Positions 1 to 11,761 of a stretch of DNA of 64,000 nucleotides are shown piece after piece. The translations under genes and the position numbers were made by a program. Within the stretch, counting starts at the first letter, position 1. Every line of letters begins with the position of its first letter. Under the pieces are notes generated by a model that was not told the origin of the DNA, did no database searches, and was given only the letters and a program-made list of their open reading frames with translations. Location of the stretch: contig NC_134460.1 of the NCBI RefSeq assembly GCF_047948215.1, forward strand, positions 126,431,324 through 126,495,323, given 5' to 3'. The DNA is from Lycorma delicatula. Taxonomy: Eukaryota; Arthropoda; Insecta; Hemiptera; Fulgoridae.

Positions 1-331
1 GAATTGACAACATTCCATGCTCTGACTTGTAGAAAGTTATTAGCTATACATGTGATTTTTTAACTTTGTTCATCACTTAAGGAATATGAACATCATTACT
101 CTCCGAGAAAGAAATTAAACTGATGTTTCAAGTACTGTGACAACTATAACAGAGGGTGGAAGAGATATGTAAAAGGGGATAAGCTGTGACATTAATATAT
201 TTATTACAAAAAAACTCTGAATTTTATAATGAAAATTAATTTTGTTTTTTTATTGTAAATTAATATGTATTTATATCTGCATACTTTATTAATTCCAAAC
301 TGTTTTGGAATACATTTTCAGTGTGTTTTTT

Positions 332-952
332 ACCTCCTTGTACAAAGTAAAGAACTATTGTGATTGAAAAAAACTTTGGTTTTCAGGTTTGAATGAAATA
401 TCCATTTTGACTAGTTTCGGCGTGACATCTGTATGTATATATGTGTCTTGCATAACTCAAACACAATTAGCCGCCGTAGGGTGTTGAAATTTTGGATTTA
501 GGACTGTTGTAACATCTAGTTGTGCACCTCTCCTTTTGATTACAATGGACTGGCCAGAAGTGTCCAAAAAAGCTCAAAGTCCAAAAAATTTGGATTTTGG
601 ACTTTTTCTTAACTGCAGTAATAAGCCCTCATTGAGAGCTTTTCAAGGTTATATCATAAGTGGTACTTATTTTCATTGATTCCAGAGTTATAGCCAAATA
701 AAATTTTAATTAATGAAGTATTTGGATCTTAGGGGAAGGCACATAAGTTCGAATCAGACTTCATCTCTTTTTTTTAATTTAAATATATAGATTTATTAGT
801 AATTATTGGTAATATATTGATAATTAGTAACCTCTATTTTTTTTAAAAAATGTACAATAAATAATAAAAAAATATATCAGTAGTTTTTAATGAAATAAAA
901 TTTTAGTATTCATAAAATGTGTGTGTGTAATTTAATAGTTGTACAAGGAAGT
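332..952 (+). mobile_element. Repeat family X, copy a (TIR element with a tRNA-like B box)
   Basis: The left end reads ctccttgtac and the right end gtacaaggaagt, a short terminal inverted repeat seen in all copies as ACTTCCTTGTAC. The interior shares long near-identical blocks with 42495-43345, 55901-56497 and 56821-57736 (for example the segment around GGCGTGACGTCTGTACG and the TTAACTGCAGTAATAAG block). A B-box-like GTTCGAATC lies at 748-756, followed by a T run. No protein is encoded. This copy is older, with many substitutions. Confidence 0.75.
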
Positions 953-1500
953 CATGTGATGTCCAGATAAAATGTTTTTTAATTTTCATTTCTTGTTACT
1001 AGTAAATGCTGCCAACTATGTGCGTTGTAACCACACTCAACATTGTTTAAATTATTAATTCAGTCTAATCCATTTGGATCTTTTATTTCTTAAGTAACAG
1101 TGATGGGAGCTTCTGAGTTAAAACATCGGTTGAATATTTTTGATAAGTAACTACACATTAAAGCTATTTATTGTGATAGAAGATATCGGTGCCAAGAAGT
1201 GTTGTCACAGCATGTGTGAATATGTTGTTCTTTGTGTTTGGGAAGCACCATATTAATATGGATTTTTCAAGTTGTCTGTTGGTTCTCCATTATACTCCTT
1301 GAATTAAATAGTGCATTCCAGTTCATCATTCTCTCCTTGTTTGAGTATGTTATGCATCATTATGTCGTAGATTTAAACTACCCCATAGAATTGTTACTTT
1401 TTTATGTAATTATCTGGCCAAAGTTGACAGTAAATTATCTGGTTCAAATCCAGTAAATGTATACAATAGAAATAAAAATATTTAGAATTTAACATTTTTG
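953..1500. other. AT-rich stretch, nothing recognised
   Basis: Short open frames only (one of 74 codons at 1232-1456) with hydrophobic low-complexity content and no family resemblance. I see no repeat shared with the rest of the window. Confidence 0.5.
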
Positions 1501-1729
1501 TTCAGAGTTCTAAGGTTCAAATCCTAGTAAAGACCTTTATATAGACTTGAATGCAAGATCTTGGATACCAGTGCCTTTGGTGGTTGGGTTTCAATAAACC
1601 ACACGTCTCAGGAATGGTCGACCTGAGGCTGTACAAGCTGCACTTCATTAATACCGTTACATTCATACATATCATCCTCTGAAGTAATACCTTATGGTGG
1701 TTCCAAAAGCTAAACAGAAAAAGAGAGAG
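1501..1729 (+). mobile_element. Decayed tRNA-derived SINE (family S), 5' part missing
   Basis: A B-box-like AGGTTCAAATCC at 1513-1524 is followed by the body shared with the other family S copies: GGATACCAGTGCCTTTGGTGG, the cacacgtctcaggaatggtcga block, CATACATATCATCCTCTGAAG and a terminal AAACAGAAAAAGAGAG. The A-box half is not recognisable. The 3' end variant (AATACCTTATGGTGGTTC) matches the copy at 63441-63730 rather than the others, so two subfamilies are present. Confidence 0.75.
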
Positions 1730-1820
1730 TCTTCAGTCTTTTGTTCAAATTTACATGAATAATGGTATGAGCATTTACAGCCCTTCCTCAATTACTTATA
1801 ACTTATATTGTGTGTGTTTA

Positions 1821-2839
1821 CGAGGTGTGTTCAAAAAGTAACAAGAATTTTTGTTTTGTTTTTTGAAAAGAATTTTATTTATTCGTTTTCATTAATGTTA
1901 TCCCCTTCAAAATAATCCCCATTAGATATACACTTATGCCAGCACTTTTTCCAATCCCGAAACACTCCTGGAACTCTCTTTGGAATGATGCTTACCTCTT
2001 TCAGCTATTCACCTTTAAACTCATCTGTGCTTGTAAAATGGCGGCCCTTTAAGGTTCTCTTTATTTCATAAAAAAGTCACTTGGGGCCATGTCTAGTGAA
2101 TATGGTGGCTGGGGTATCATTAAGTGTTGTTTTTGCCCAAAAATTGATGAACAAGCAATGAAGAGTGAGCAGGCGCATTATCATGATGCAAAAGCCATGA
2201 ATTGTTTTGCCACAAATCCAGGCGTTTTTTTTGGATTGCTTCACGCAAACAACATTGAACTTGTAGGTAATACTTCTTATTGATTGTTTGACCTTGCGGC
2301 AAGAACTCATGATGCACTCTGCCATTAAAATTGAAGAACACGGTGGCATAATCTTCACATTCGACCGTACTTGTCGAGCTTTTTTCGGTCTTGGTGATCC
2401 AGAATGCCTCCATTGGAACAATTGAGCCATAGTTTCGACATAGTAAACCCATGTTTCATCACCTGTTATGACATTTCAGTAGTTTTGCATCATTGTTGAT
2501 TTCATTTCCTGAGCAACTTTCATTCGCTGCTGTTTTTGTTCAAAATCCAACAATTTTGCTGTCAAATGTTTTATACCCAAAACATCTGAAAAAATGTCAG
2601 GGCATAAGCCAATTGATATCCTAACATCATCAGTGACTTCTCTGATTGTAATTTGATGATCATTCGTAATTATTTTCACTTTTTCCATGTGTTTTTTTAT
2701 CAGTTTTGATGTGCTGGAGCGCTCATCTTCATTGAGAGTTCAGACATGTTTACCAATACAACAATGAAAAAATTCCAAGAATCAGACTAATACAACCTGC
2801 GAAATTTCAAAATTCTCGTTACTTTTTGAACACACTTCG
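1821..2839 (-). mobile_element. Mariner element with internal loss, flanked by TA
   Basis: The left end CGAGGTGTGTTCAAAAAGTAAC at 1821 and the right end GTTACTTTTTGAACACACTTCG at 2818-2839 are near-perfect inverted repeats, each flanked by TA (1819-1820, 2840-2841). Length is 1019 bp, shorter than the usual 1.3 kb; the loss falls in the N-terminal half of the transposase gene. Confidence 0.92.
1880..2700 (-). pseudogene. Broken mariner transposase
   Basis: Read on the minus strand in three frames. Around 2476-2688 there is helix-turn-helix linker sequence, then a GDETWVYY motif near 2450 (first catalytic Asp), QWRHSGSPRPKKARQVRS at about 2360-2430, VHHEFLPQGQT at about 2290-2330, and HHDNAPAH near 2171-2194 (second catalytic Asp kept). 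The third motif is recognisable as YSLDMAPSD across a frameshift near 2090-2110, and WKKCWHKCISNGDYFEGDNI follows towards 1900-1960. The first DNA-binding helix-turn-helix is largely missing and several frameshifts and stops break the reading. The gene is inactive. It is a mariner of the DD34D type; subfamily is not certain. Confidence 0.88.
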
Positions 2840-2841
2840 TA

Positions 2842-4261
2842 CACATAATACATTTATGAATGTGGTTTTTATATACATTGTTCTGTATACTATGTATTGA
2901 ACTCTGTCGAAAATTTTAAATTTTATACCCATATCGATTTGATATATTGTTTGTGCAGATACTTTAATAAGCCATTATTGTTTATCTTTGTGTTTCATTC
3001 TTACAAAATCTAATTTTTATTTTTTTGTCAATTCTGTTAAACTTAACAGAAAATTTACAAAAAGTTAACATTGTTAGCAGTTCTTATTTGTAGATTTGTT
3101 AAATCTTTAAAAAAAAAATTGTAATAAGATCTTTTATAATTATTTGATGTTCATTCAAACAATATCCAAAATTGATTTAACACAATTAAAATAAAAATAA
3201 AGATAATTATTTCCCTTGCCCTAATTTCAGTACATTTAATATTATATAGTTGCGTGATAATTATATATTTTGGATTGCTGGTACAACAAAATTTTTTTAA
3301 TGTGTGGTAAGATTTTTTTAATTAAGAAATCATGATTTAAATTCTACTTTTATTGACATATGTTTTCATTAATTTAACCTTTCATCTTTGATCATGCCAT
3401 TGCCTAATTCTTATATTATATTTTAATGAGTTAACTTATTTTTCATTAGCAGACAATTTTATAATTTTTTTAATTAATAAAAAATAAATAATATATAATT
3501 CTTTATTTGTGTATAGTTAAAAAACTACCTCTGCGTATGCTGCATGTGATTAAATCTGAAAAACAATTCTCTTTTTGTTTAGTATTTTTTATTATTATTC
3601 TTTTGGGCTCAGGTATAGAATGCTGAGTTTTCCAAAACTGGATTGAGAAAATTTGATGATGGTAATTTTACTAACTACTTCTAGGATAGATAGGTTGCAT
3701 TTTTAAGCTCTATTCAGGACTTCAGTTTTAATTTCCAGTTCCTTATTTTGGAAATATTCAGTACTTAGGGTATTTAAAATTAAATAGTTTTTATGCCCTT
3801 TATTGTGGATTTTTCTGAGGTCCAGCAATATACTGTCTTGCTAGTCTGTTAGTTCTTTTCATAATGGCTAAAAGGACCAACATTTTGGTGGTTTGACATG
3901 TTCATCCCCTTCACCTTTTGTCAAGGTATTTTAATATTTCCTACTATTTTCTTCCATTAACTTGTTCCAATTAGTAGCAACTCAAACATCTTTTCAGACT
4001 GATGCAGGTCAAGGAAATTTTGCCTTTTTCAATCACCGTAAGCCAAAGGTTGAGATATTTATTTATTTATTTATTTATAACTGAAGAGTTATTTGTGTAC
4101 CAATTGACAGCACTCAAAGTTTTAACTTGGTAATAGATCTGCTTAGTTTATATTTCAGTTTTTGACAGATGGCACCATTTAAAATAAGAAATGCTCTAAA
4201 AGGGTTTTATAAACAGAAACTTGCTATACAACAGTTATTTGGAATTATTTCATTTGAAATT
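2842..4261. other. AT-rich stretch, possibly LINE 5' leader at its right end
   Basis: No coding sequence recognised. A short (ATTT)n run lies at about 4058-4078. The part closest to 4262 may be the 5' leader of the LINE that follows, but this cannot be shown from one copy. Confidence 0.4.
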
Positions 4262-6990
4262 TGGGGGTATCATGGACAAAGAATATGATTTTCTTGCTTT
4301 TAATGGAGTGAGCAAATAAATTTATTGTGATGACTGCTTTTGTGTACCCAAGTGGAATCATAACTAATTACTACTGCTGGTCATTCAGATTTAACCACCA
4401 GGAATAAAAAGGCACCAACTATATTGAAACTAAAAAAGATATTTTACTGTTAAAGCTGTATGTGAAATAATTGCTTCCCAAGTTATTTGGACTCATTCTT
4501 AACTAAAATAAACAATTGATACAGATTAGCAACTCATCAACAACAATTTATAAACTAAAGCTTGAGAATGGATTACTGAGAATAAAGCTGAATTTTCTAT
4601 GAAGTTTTGTTCAGTTGAGTCCAGCTCTTGACAGTAACCCACCGGGTTGGTCTAGAGGTTAACGCGTCTTCCCAAATCAGCTGATTTGGAAGTCGAGAGT
4701 TACACCGTTCAAGTCGTAGTAAAGCCAGTTAGTTTTACATGGATTTGAATACTAGATCATGGATACCGGTGTTCTTTGGTGGTTGGGTTTCAATTAACCA
4801 CACATCTCAGTAAGCTCTGAGAATGTACAAGACTACACTTCATTTACACTCATACATATCATCCTCATTCATCCTCTGAAGAATTATCTAAACGGTAGTT
4901 ACCGGAGGCTAAACAGGAAAAAGAAAGAAAGCTCTTGACAGTGGTTTTAAATCCTTTGCGTTACAAAGGATGACGGGAGTTATAGATGTTGGAGTGAAAA
5001 TGAAATAGGTCAATAAGGTAGTTCCTGTTCTATTTGCTAATTATTACAGCGTGTTGCTGCATACCAGAGGGAAAATCCTGTCAATGATTAGAAAATGGTG
5101 AAATTGCATAAGCACTGGTAGAAATCTGAGCTTTGAATATGAGAAATTTCTTTAATGTGCAGAAGTATGATATCATTTAAATTTTGCCAACCTAGAAAGA
5201 AGATACAATTTTAATGCGTTTTAAAGACACTACTCATTCTCCTGATATAGAAAGACTAGTTAAAGATAGGTTAACGAAATAGCTTATACCAGCCTCAAAA
5301 CTTAAGAAAAAAGGTTACAGCTCCTTTTAATTCACTGTAACAGTGGAAGAATATGAGAAAGTTGCTGACCTTAGGGACTTTTGGTCTTACCATTTTATGA
5401 AGTACTGAAAGAAGGGCAAATATATGAAGTGCCTTCTAATCAGAGAAGGTTGTTGACCAAAACCAATATTGTATTGTATTGAATTTGATATTTTTTATCG
5501 AAACATTAGGGCTTCACAATAAATCAATTAAAATTTTTGCACCAGTTACTGGAGTTCAACATGACTATGACTGTCGAGACTTTTTTTCATGATACCACTT
5601 TAATGGTGAATTACTTTCCTAACAGTTGGATGGTTTTTAGGACTGACAGGAATGCACTTAAATGGTCAAAACTCATGGAAGTGGTACCCTTATTATGGTT
5701 AACAAGAAAAGATAATGTTTAGGAAGAATGATTTAAACCTTATTGTGGAATATGTTTGGGTTGAGGTACAAAAGAAAGATGGTAAAAACTTTTAATTGGT
5801 AATCATTTTAGTACTGATATTCATCTTAGATTCTTACTGGTTACTTTAAACAGCTGTGCAATAAATTAAATTAAGTACGTAGCAGGATGAACAATTATGA
5901 TGCTGAGACTTAAATGTGCCTGAAATAATTGCTCCCTCAACTCTGGCTTTTACCATTATGTAAAGAAGAGATTGTATCTCTTTTTGAGTTTATGGATTAT
6001 AATAGGCTTAATCAATGTATCTTAATTTGTTGAAGAGGCATACTTAAGTTTATTCTGAATTTGGAAATTATTTGGTATTAACCTGCAGATAATGATCATA
6101 ATAAACCACGTTAAGGATCATCGCATTACTGATAAAACCATTGATATTCCTTTTACTAGTGAAGTATAAAATTTACAATGTACTGGGAGGCTAAGAGTTT
6201 AATCTCCAGCTGGTAGTGATGACATAGCATCTTTCATCTTAAAGAGTATTAGAGGGGTAATCTTACCTGCTTTAGCATGAATTTTTAATCTTGTTGCTGG
6301 TATATTCCTAACTGTTAGAAAAAGGGTATTATTTAATTCTTAAGAAAGGTGATTTTTATGTTACCTCTAACTATAGGCCTATCTCTGTTTTAAATATAGT
6401 AGAAAAGTTTTTGAGAGAGTTGCCATTAATACAATTTTTTTAGCAGGGACACATTCAATGTCAACGTGGTTTTATGGTCAACAGGTTTACAGTTGTAGAC
6501 CTAAATGAAATTTTATCTTGTAAAGTGTCTGAGATTGAAAACCAGAGGCATCTACTTCAATTCTAGGAAGACCTTGATAAGAATCATCATGGCATCCCTT
6601 TTGTATAAGATCATGGTGTCAGGTGTGCTATGCTGAAGTGGATTGATTCATACTTGTCTAATAGGATTGAAGAATTGTCTAATAGGAGTGAAGGTGCGTA
6701 GTATAATCTTTGGGGAATATATCTCCGCTTTTAGCATTCCAGAGTGGATCAGTATTGGGTCTTGTTTTATTTATCATCTTTATAAATAACATCAGACATA
6801 GTGTAAAATCACTGATTAACAAATGATGTCAAACTATGTGAAAGAGCGAACTCTTACAGAAATTTTTTGGGTCTTCAACAGGATGCAATTTGGATTTATA
6901 AGTGATCAATTGATGATATATTGCCTCTATAATGTGATAAAAAGATTATTATGACTTATACTAGAAAGATATTACTAATTAAATACCAAT
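4262..6990 (+). pseudogene. Dead two-ORF non-LTR retrotransposon (LINE, CR1/Jockey-like)
   Basis: The decayed ORF1 begins around ATGGACAAAGAATATG (4272). It shows coiled-coil-like sequence (KLKLENGLL) before the nested SINE and an ORF1 C-terminal stretch at about 5200-5440 (RFKDTTHSPDIERLVKDRL, then VTVEEYEKVADL). ORF2 starts near 5490 with an endonuclease (YRNIR, PNSWMVFRTDRN at about 5607-5664, EYVWVEVQKKDGK near 5740-5790). The reverse transcriptase follows: AGSDDIASFILKS near 6210, NYRPIS-like near 6370-6390, GSVLGLVLFIIFINNI near 6750-6800, and KDYYDLYTRK near 6940-6970. Many stops and frameshifts are present, and the end of the RT and everything after it are missing. The clade is uncertain. 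The SINE at 4636 is inserted into it. Confidence 0.85.
4636..4929 (+). mobile_element. tRNA-derived SINE (family S) nested in the LINE
   Basis: Flanked by perfect 13-bp target-site duplications AGCTCTTGACAGT at 4623-4635 and 4930-4942. The head has an A-box-like TGGTCTAGAGGTTAACGCG and a B-box-like GTTCAAGTC, and contains the palindrome AATCAGCTGATT. The body matches the other copies and the tail is AAACAGGAAAAAGAAAGAA. This copy carries the diagnostic variant CAGTAAGCTCTGAG, in place of CAGGAATGGTCGAACTGAG, which is also present at 46424-46702. Confidence 0.93.
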
Positions 6991-7378
6991 AAGGAATAAC
7001 CAAATACCAAGAAATACATTTTAGAAACAATTTGAAACTTAGCTGTTATTTTCAATTCTAAGCTTTTGTTTCTACAACATAAGACAATATAACAACTAAG
7101 TACCAAGAAATACTTGAAATCCTTTTTTTGTGTTGATTTCATCTCATAAGCTTGAAGCTTGTGCATTTTTAGATTTATTTTATGGAATAGTTGTTTTTAC
7201 GTTTACTTTGAACTAGATACATTTTCTATGTGCTTTTTCGAATTGATTGACTGCAATTCTTATACAGTTGTTTTTGTTTTTAGTTATATTATTTACTTTC
7301 CGCATTGTTTTTTTTAAGGCCGTCCGTTTATATCGGATATTTGATTTACTGTAGTGTGTATCGGTTCTTCATACAAGT
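6991..7378. other. AT-rich stretch, nothing recognised
   Basis: It lies between the truncated LINE and the GC-rich insertion. The short motif CCAAGAAATAC occurs twice (7008 and 7102) but no gene or known repeat is visible. Confidence 0.4.
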
Positions 7379-7390
7379 TGCCGTGTAGCA

Positions 7391-8320
7391 TCTCGATTCC
7401 CCCCCAAGGGGAGAAGATCCCACCTCGTAGCGTGTCCGGTCGCTACACCAGCCCCTCCGTTCCTAGCCAGTAGTGGCTTTAACGGAGGACATCTTCTCGC
7501 CCTCAAACTGATTGCACACCACAGCTTTCAGTTCAGGCCCCGCAGAGATTCCACCGATGCAGATGCCCCGAGGGACGTCTGCATCGGTAAAGTTCACCCC
7601 GAGATAGTTTTATGTGTTTATGCCTTCAGAAAGAAGACAACGGACACCTGCAGCTACCACGTCGCCCTCAGGAATTAAGCTAGAAGCCTAACCGCGAAAT
7701 GAAGACCCCGCGCCTAGCACTAACTTTATTGAGCCAATTATCGAATGTCTCAGATCCGAGTAAACTACCACTATTACAAAACTTTCCCACTAAAGTTTAA
7801 CACAGCGAAATTTAGACCTTGTTCCCTTAAGAACCCCGCTTATTACTCGAGTTTCTTACTGATTCCGCTCTGGTCTGCCCGGGAGAGGAGAATTAACGCC
7901 TACTCCCACACAGCTCCATCGCGGAGTCCCGCGTGACATTCACCATCTTTCGTAACCGCCGTCGAAACGCCGCTGCATACCACCGAAGCGGCACCCAGAG
8001 ACGCCCCGCGTCTCGACAGTGTCGTTAGCTCACAAAATGCCCCCGTCGAAGCGCGACCGCACCCCCCGGGACAAGGATAACCATGCCCGTTGGCAGCGGC
8101 CGCAACTCCGCCGACAGCTTTACTCCAACAAAATAGCACCAATTATGCTAACCGAGGCACGCTGCCTTAAGCGCCTACCTTCGGCCAGTCAACTACCCAG
8201 GCGGTCCCTAGCCACCCAGGTTCCTATCACCTACTAAATCCCTTCGGCAGTCCTGCTCAGGGCGAGGAAGCGAAGGAAGCCAGCAACTATAGTCCACTCT
8301 CTACGAGTCCTTCAGTTGAC
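7391..8320 (-). mobile_element. GC-rich 930-bp insertion, probably the 3' part of a retroelement
   Basis: Composition is strikingly GC-rich against the AT-rich surroundings. It is flanked by 12-bp direct repeats TGCCGTGTAGCA at 7379-7390 and 8321-8332, which look like a target-site duplication. Its left about 65 bp (GGGGAGAAGATCCC, GCGTGTCCGGTCGCTACACC) recur alone at 53862-53924. A repeat that keeps one end and loses the other is typical of 5'-truncated retrotransposition, so the element's 3' end would be at 7391 and its sense strand minus. It has no poly(A) tail. The longest open frames (about 80 and 72 codons) show no family match. It contains an 11-bp-arm hairpin at 7553-7588 (ACCGATGCAGA / TCTGCATCGGT). 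Confidence 0.65.
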
Positions 8321-8332
8321 TGCCGTGTAGCA

Positions 8333-11300
8333 GTTGGAAGTTTTATTGTTTTGATTAAAAGGTAAATGTGATTATTTATTTATTGCAACAAATGTGTCAT
8401 GTCCGGGCGATGATAACGCCGAAGCGTTTTTTTCCCAGAAAAAACTAACTGGTATGATATCATAAGAAGAACAATATTATTTCATCAAAGATCTGCGGAT
8501 TGCGAGAGACAGTTCTTCCATCGATAACCCAATCGGCCTCGAAGCAGTTGTGTAAAATGCTGCTAGGTCACGTCAGTACTATTTTCGGTTGGATAAGACC
8601 TATAACTACGGTTTGACGGTGGTATGTGGAAGAGCGAACAAAGAATGGGTTGTAGACGGCATTTGCCGAGCCTCGGAGCAAAAATTCCTAAGCAATTGAG
8701 ATTTTGGGGTTGGAGTAGCGGCAGCAGTTTACAGACCATTTACACTTGAAAACTTTATATCATAATGTTCTTTAATAAAAAACTACGTGCTATAAAAATA
8801 AATAACTTCATAGAATGCATTAAAAACTCGGTCATATGTTTATGTTTCATAGGAGTTGGTTTTACGATCTACGAGTCATCACGCTCATTTACGATCGCTG
8901 TCCATTTATTTCAAAAACTTAATTTTTCTCTCATTTTAAGGCTAAAAAGAATAATAAATTAAAATTTTACAGTTTCTTGAGCATTTCTATGCTGTTATTA
9001 TTTACGGACGAGTAAAATACCAAAATATTTGCTAAATGGACAAGACATTTAAGTATCGCATAGTGGAAAATTCAAATATTTATTTTGATAAGCGTATGAT
9101 GAGGGTTAAATATTAAGACAAAATAAAATTTTTAAATCTCTTATGTATGGTAGTAACAGATTTTAGGGTAAAATCAGACAGGTATGATTAAATTCTATAG
9201 AAGACTGGTTAAATCTCAATCGGCTTACGCTTCGTAGTCATCGCAGTACTCTCGCTAAGCAAACGGCCTTTAGGCCATTTTTATACATATTCCATTCATA
9301 AAAACTTTCTTCAATTTGTAATCGGCGTACTTTAGCCCAAAAGTAAGCATTATATTTGAAACTGAGAAAATTCTTTATAAAAACGACGAACAGTTAATTA
9401 TGATTTACATGTCTGATAAAGTCACATATATGTGACTATCTTATTCGTGATATCTTATATTTCACATTGTTTATAGCAGCAGAATTAAGGCCGTTTCGGG
9501 AGTCTCCACAACTAAGAGCTTCAGTGAATGGTAAAAAATCAGCGTATATTTTTTATTTTGGGTCTTGACCAACACGCTGCGTTAGCTATCTATTATAGAC
9601 AATTTTATAACTCTACATTGTCAGGTTCATCTCGCTTAACATAAGTAAAAAAGATAATGGTACACAAGTTTATTCGCTTTATGACAGTAGAATATTCCAT
9701 ATTTTGTCTGTTTGTCATAAGAGGTGATAAAAATAGTTATTTATATCTCACTTTCTACCATAGGATAACATATACTTGTTATGAATATCAGGATACAACA
9801 TAACCTGATAACGAAATACACGATCATAGTACAACAAACAATAGCAGGACCACTTACATTACATAATACCTAGAGTTATGTTACTAATCATTCACTTTGA
9901 TCGAATGTTTTTAATCAATAAGCCTAGAAAATATAATGCGCCATCCCCATCAGCAGGTTAGGGCTCAGTGGGCCAAACCCTCGCCAGTCTGAAATCGGGA
10001 TGATTAAATGAAATAACAGAAAAGTCTACGTTTTTAAAGTTTTATGCAAATTTTTTTTTGGAAGTTTCGAACTAGGTCAGAGAAATAAATAGAAAGTTGA
10101 ACTTACGCAAAATGCTTGGGAAACACGAACGGGTGGTTCTAAACCTCGAGAACGACTGAAATTGACATTAGAAGAGAGTTTAAGACAGGGAATTACCGGA
10201 AAGATCAATGGGTATTGTTGAGAGGAAACGTGTCACAGTAGTAGAAATTGTATTTCCATTCCGGTAGGACTCGATTAGCTAAGTTAAGGCTGACAGAGCT
10301 ACATGAAAGTATAAGTTTCTGTGGGACAAGTTCCACTATAATTTCTTTTTAGATTCTCATACTTTTTAGAATATAAGTAACGAGCTCGTAATCAATAAAT
10401 ATTATACCTTTTTGATTTTCTATTACGAATTAAGACATATCTTTATTACGTTCTAAACTCTGACGTACTTGGGCTTTATTAAATCGGTGAAATTTTCAAA
10501 AGTTAGCTCTTGAAAGTAGTCCACATTGAAGTCTAGATCTTAGTAAAATCCTGTGTTGAATAACTATTATTTTATTTTTTTGAAATTAGAAGGTCCCATG
10601 ATTATTACGGTTTTTATAATTTTATTGGTCTTTTTTTAGACAAAATTCTCTAAGAAGTAAAAATAAATAAATGTGAAAATTATGAATACTTTAAGTGGCG
10701 TGTTCCGATATGGCAGGACTGATGTTGGCAGTTAGAGCAGATTATTAGATGTGACTGACTAATGAATAGTCGAACTATAAAGATTTTATGATACTATTGG
10801 GAATAAATTTTATCACTACAATATACATAAAATAAAATTTTTACCTAAACTTTTTTTTATGAAAACGTTCATACGCATAATCGCTATGGAAAAATTTTCT
10901 AATTAAAATTCCTTTTTCTTGCAGAAAAAAGCTGAAACGTGTTTCGATTTAATTAAAGCAGTAAGACTATAGTGGTGTAATATTTAATGACTAAAACTGA
11001 TTAATGTAATTTTTAATACCTGTTCAACTTTTAATTAAAATGATGATAATTGTAAACAAAGTAGGTAATTGTAAAATAAAAATTGTAAATTTTTTATTGT
11101 AGAAAATACTAAAAACTTTACCAAATCCACATCTACGGGAAACGAAGAACGATAATTAAAAGTCACTTAAAAAAAGTAATGTGTCCTTTTAATGGATTTG
11201 AATTCGATTAGATTGTCACGTTCAGTCAGCTGATCGAAATCCGATACTTTAGTACAGTTGGAATAAGCGTTGCTTTTTACAGAAATCCCTTATCGTTAAG

Positions 11301-11520
11301 TGTTTTGTAAACATTATCGTGTAAAAACTATTTTATAGTAGGCTACCAGTTTTTTTTTTTAGTATTTATATTTCTCGTAGAAATTTTTAATTTGACATCT
11401 TTGATAAGCATATTATGTAATTATTTCATTTACTTAGTATAATTCTATTAAAAAAGACATAACTTACGAAACAGTGTACAATTTCTAAATAGAATCGTTA
11501 ATTTTTGATAACATTAATGC
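8333..11520. other. AT-rich stretch with two atypical patches
   Basis: About 8400-8760 is less AT-rich than its surroundings, but no frame is open for long and nothing is recognised. At about 9940-10010 a short patch (GGGCTCAGTGGGCCAAACCC) looks like the 3' tail of a LINE, on weak grounds. The rest is ordinary AT-rich DNA. Confidence 0.35.
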
Positions 11521-11761
11521 AATAAAAAAAAAGGACTGTACCTTTGTTGATGTCATAGATGACTCTGAATGGGGGTGTGAACTTGAGAAGTGATAGCGAT
11601 GTAAGTGTGAGTGTGTATAAATGAATGTGTGTGCGTATTTGAGTGGTGGGGGTGTAGCAGCGATTACATGGCCGTTGTTGTGCAGCTGGTTTGGGGGTTG
11701 TACTAGAAGGACTGTAGAATGGGGGGTTATTGATCAGTAACCCGGATGGCATTTCTACCAT
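11521..11761 (-). other. Weak candidate coding exon
   Basis: On the minus strand an open frame starts at ATG 11759-11761 (context acaaATGG, good for translation) and encodes a Pro/Thr/Ser-rich stretch (FYSPSSTTPKPAAQQRPC, then RTHIHLYTLTLTSL). It reaches AAAG followed by GTACAG near 11542, which is a plausible splice donor. The GT-rich plus strand could equally be a simple-sequence derivative. I recognise no family. Confidence 0.15.

Noticed and set aside
5537..5722. Small protein duplicated at 45626-45871
   Set aside because: It is part of the decayed LINE endonuclease, copied with the duplicated block, not an independent gene.
9940..10010. LINE 3' tail
   Set aside because: The short GGGCTCAGTGGGCCAAACCC patch is suggestive, but no coding sequence or second copy supports it.
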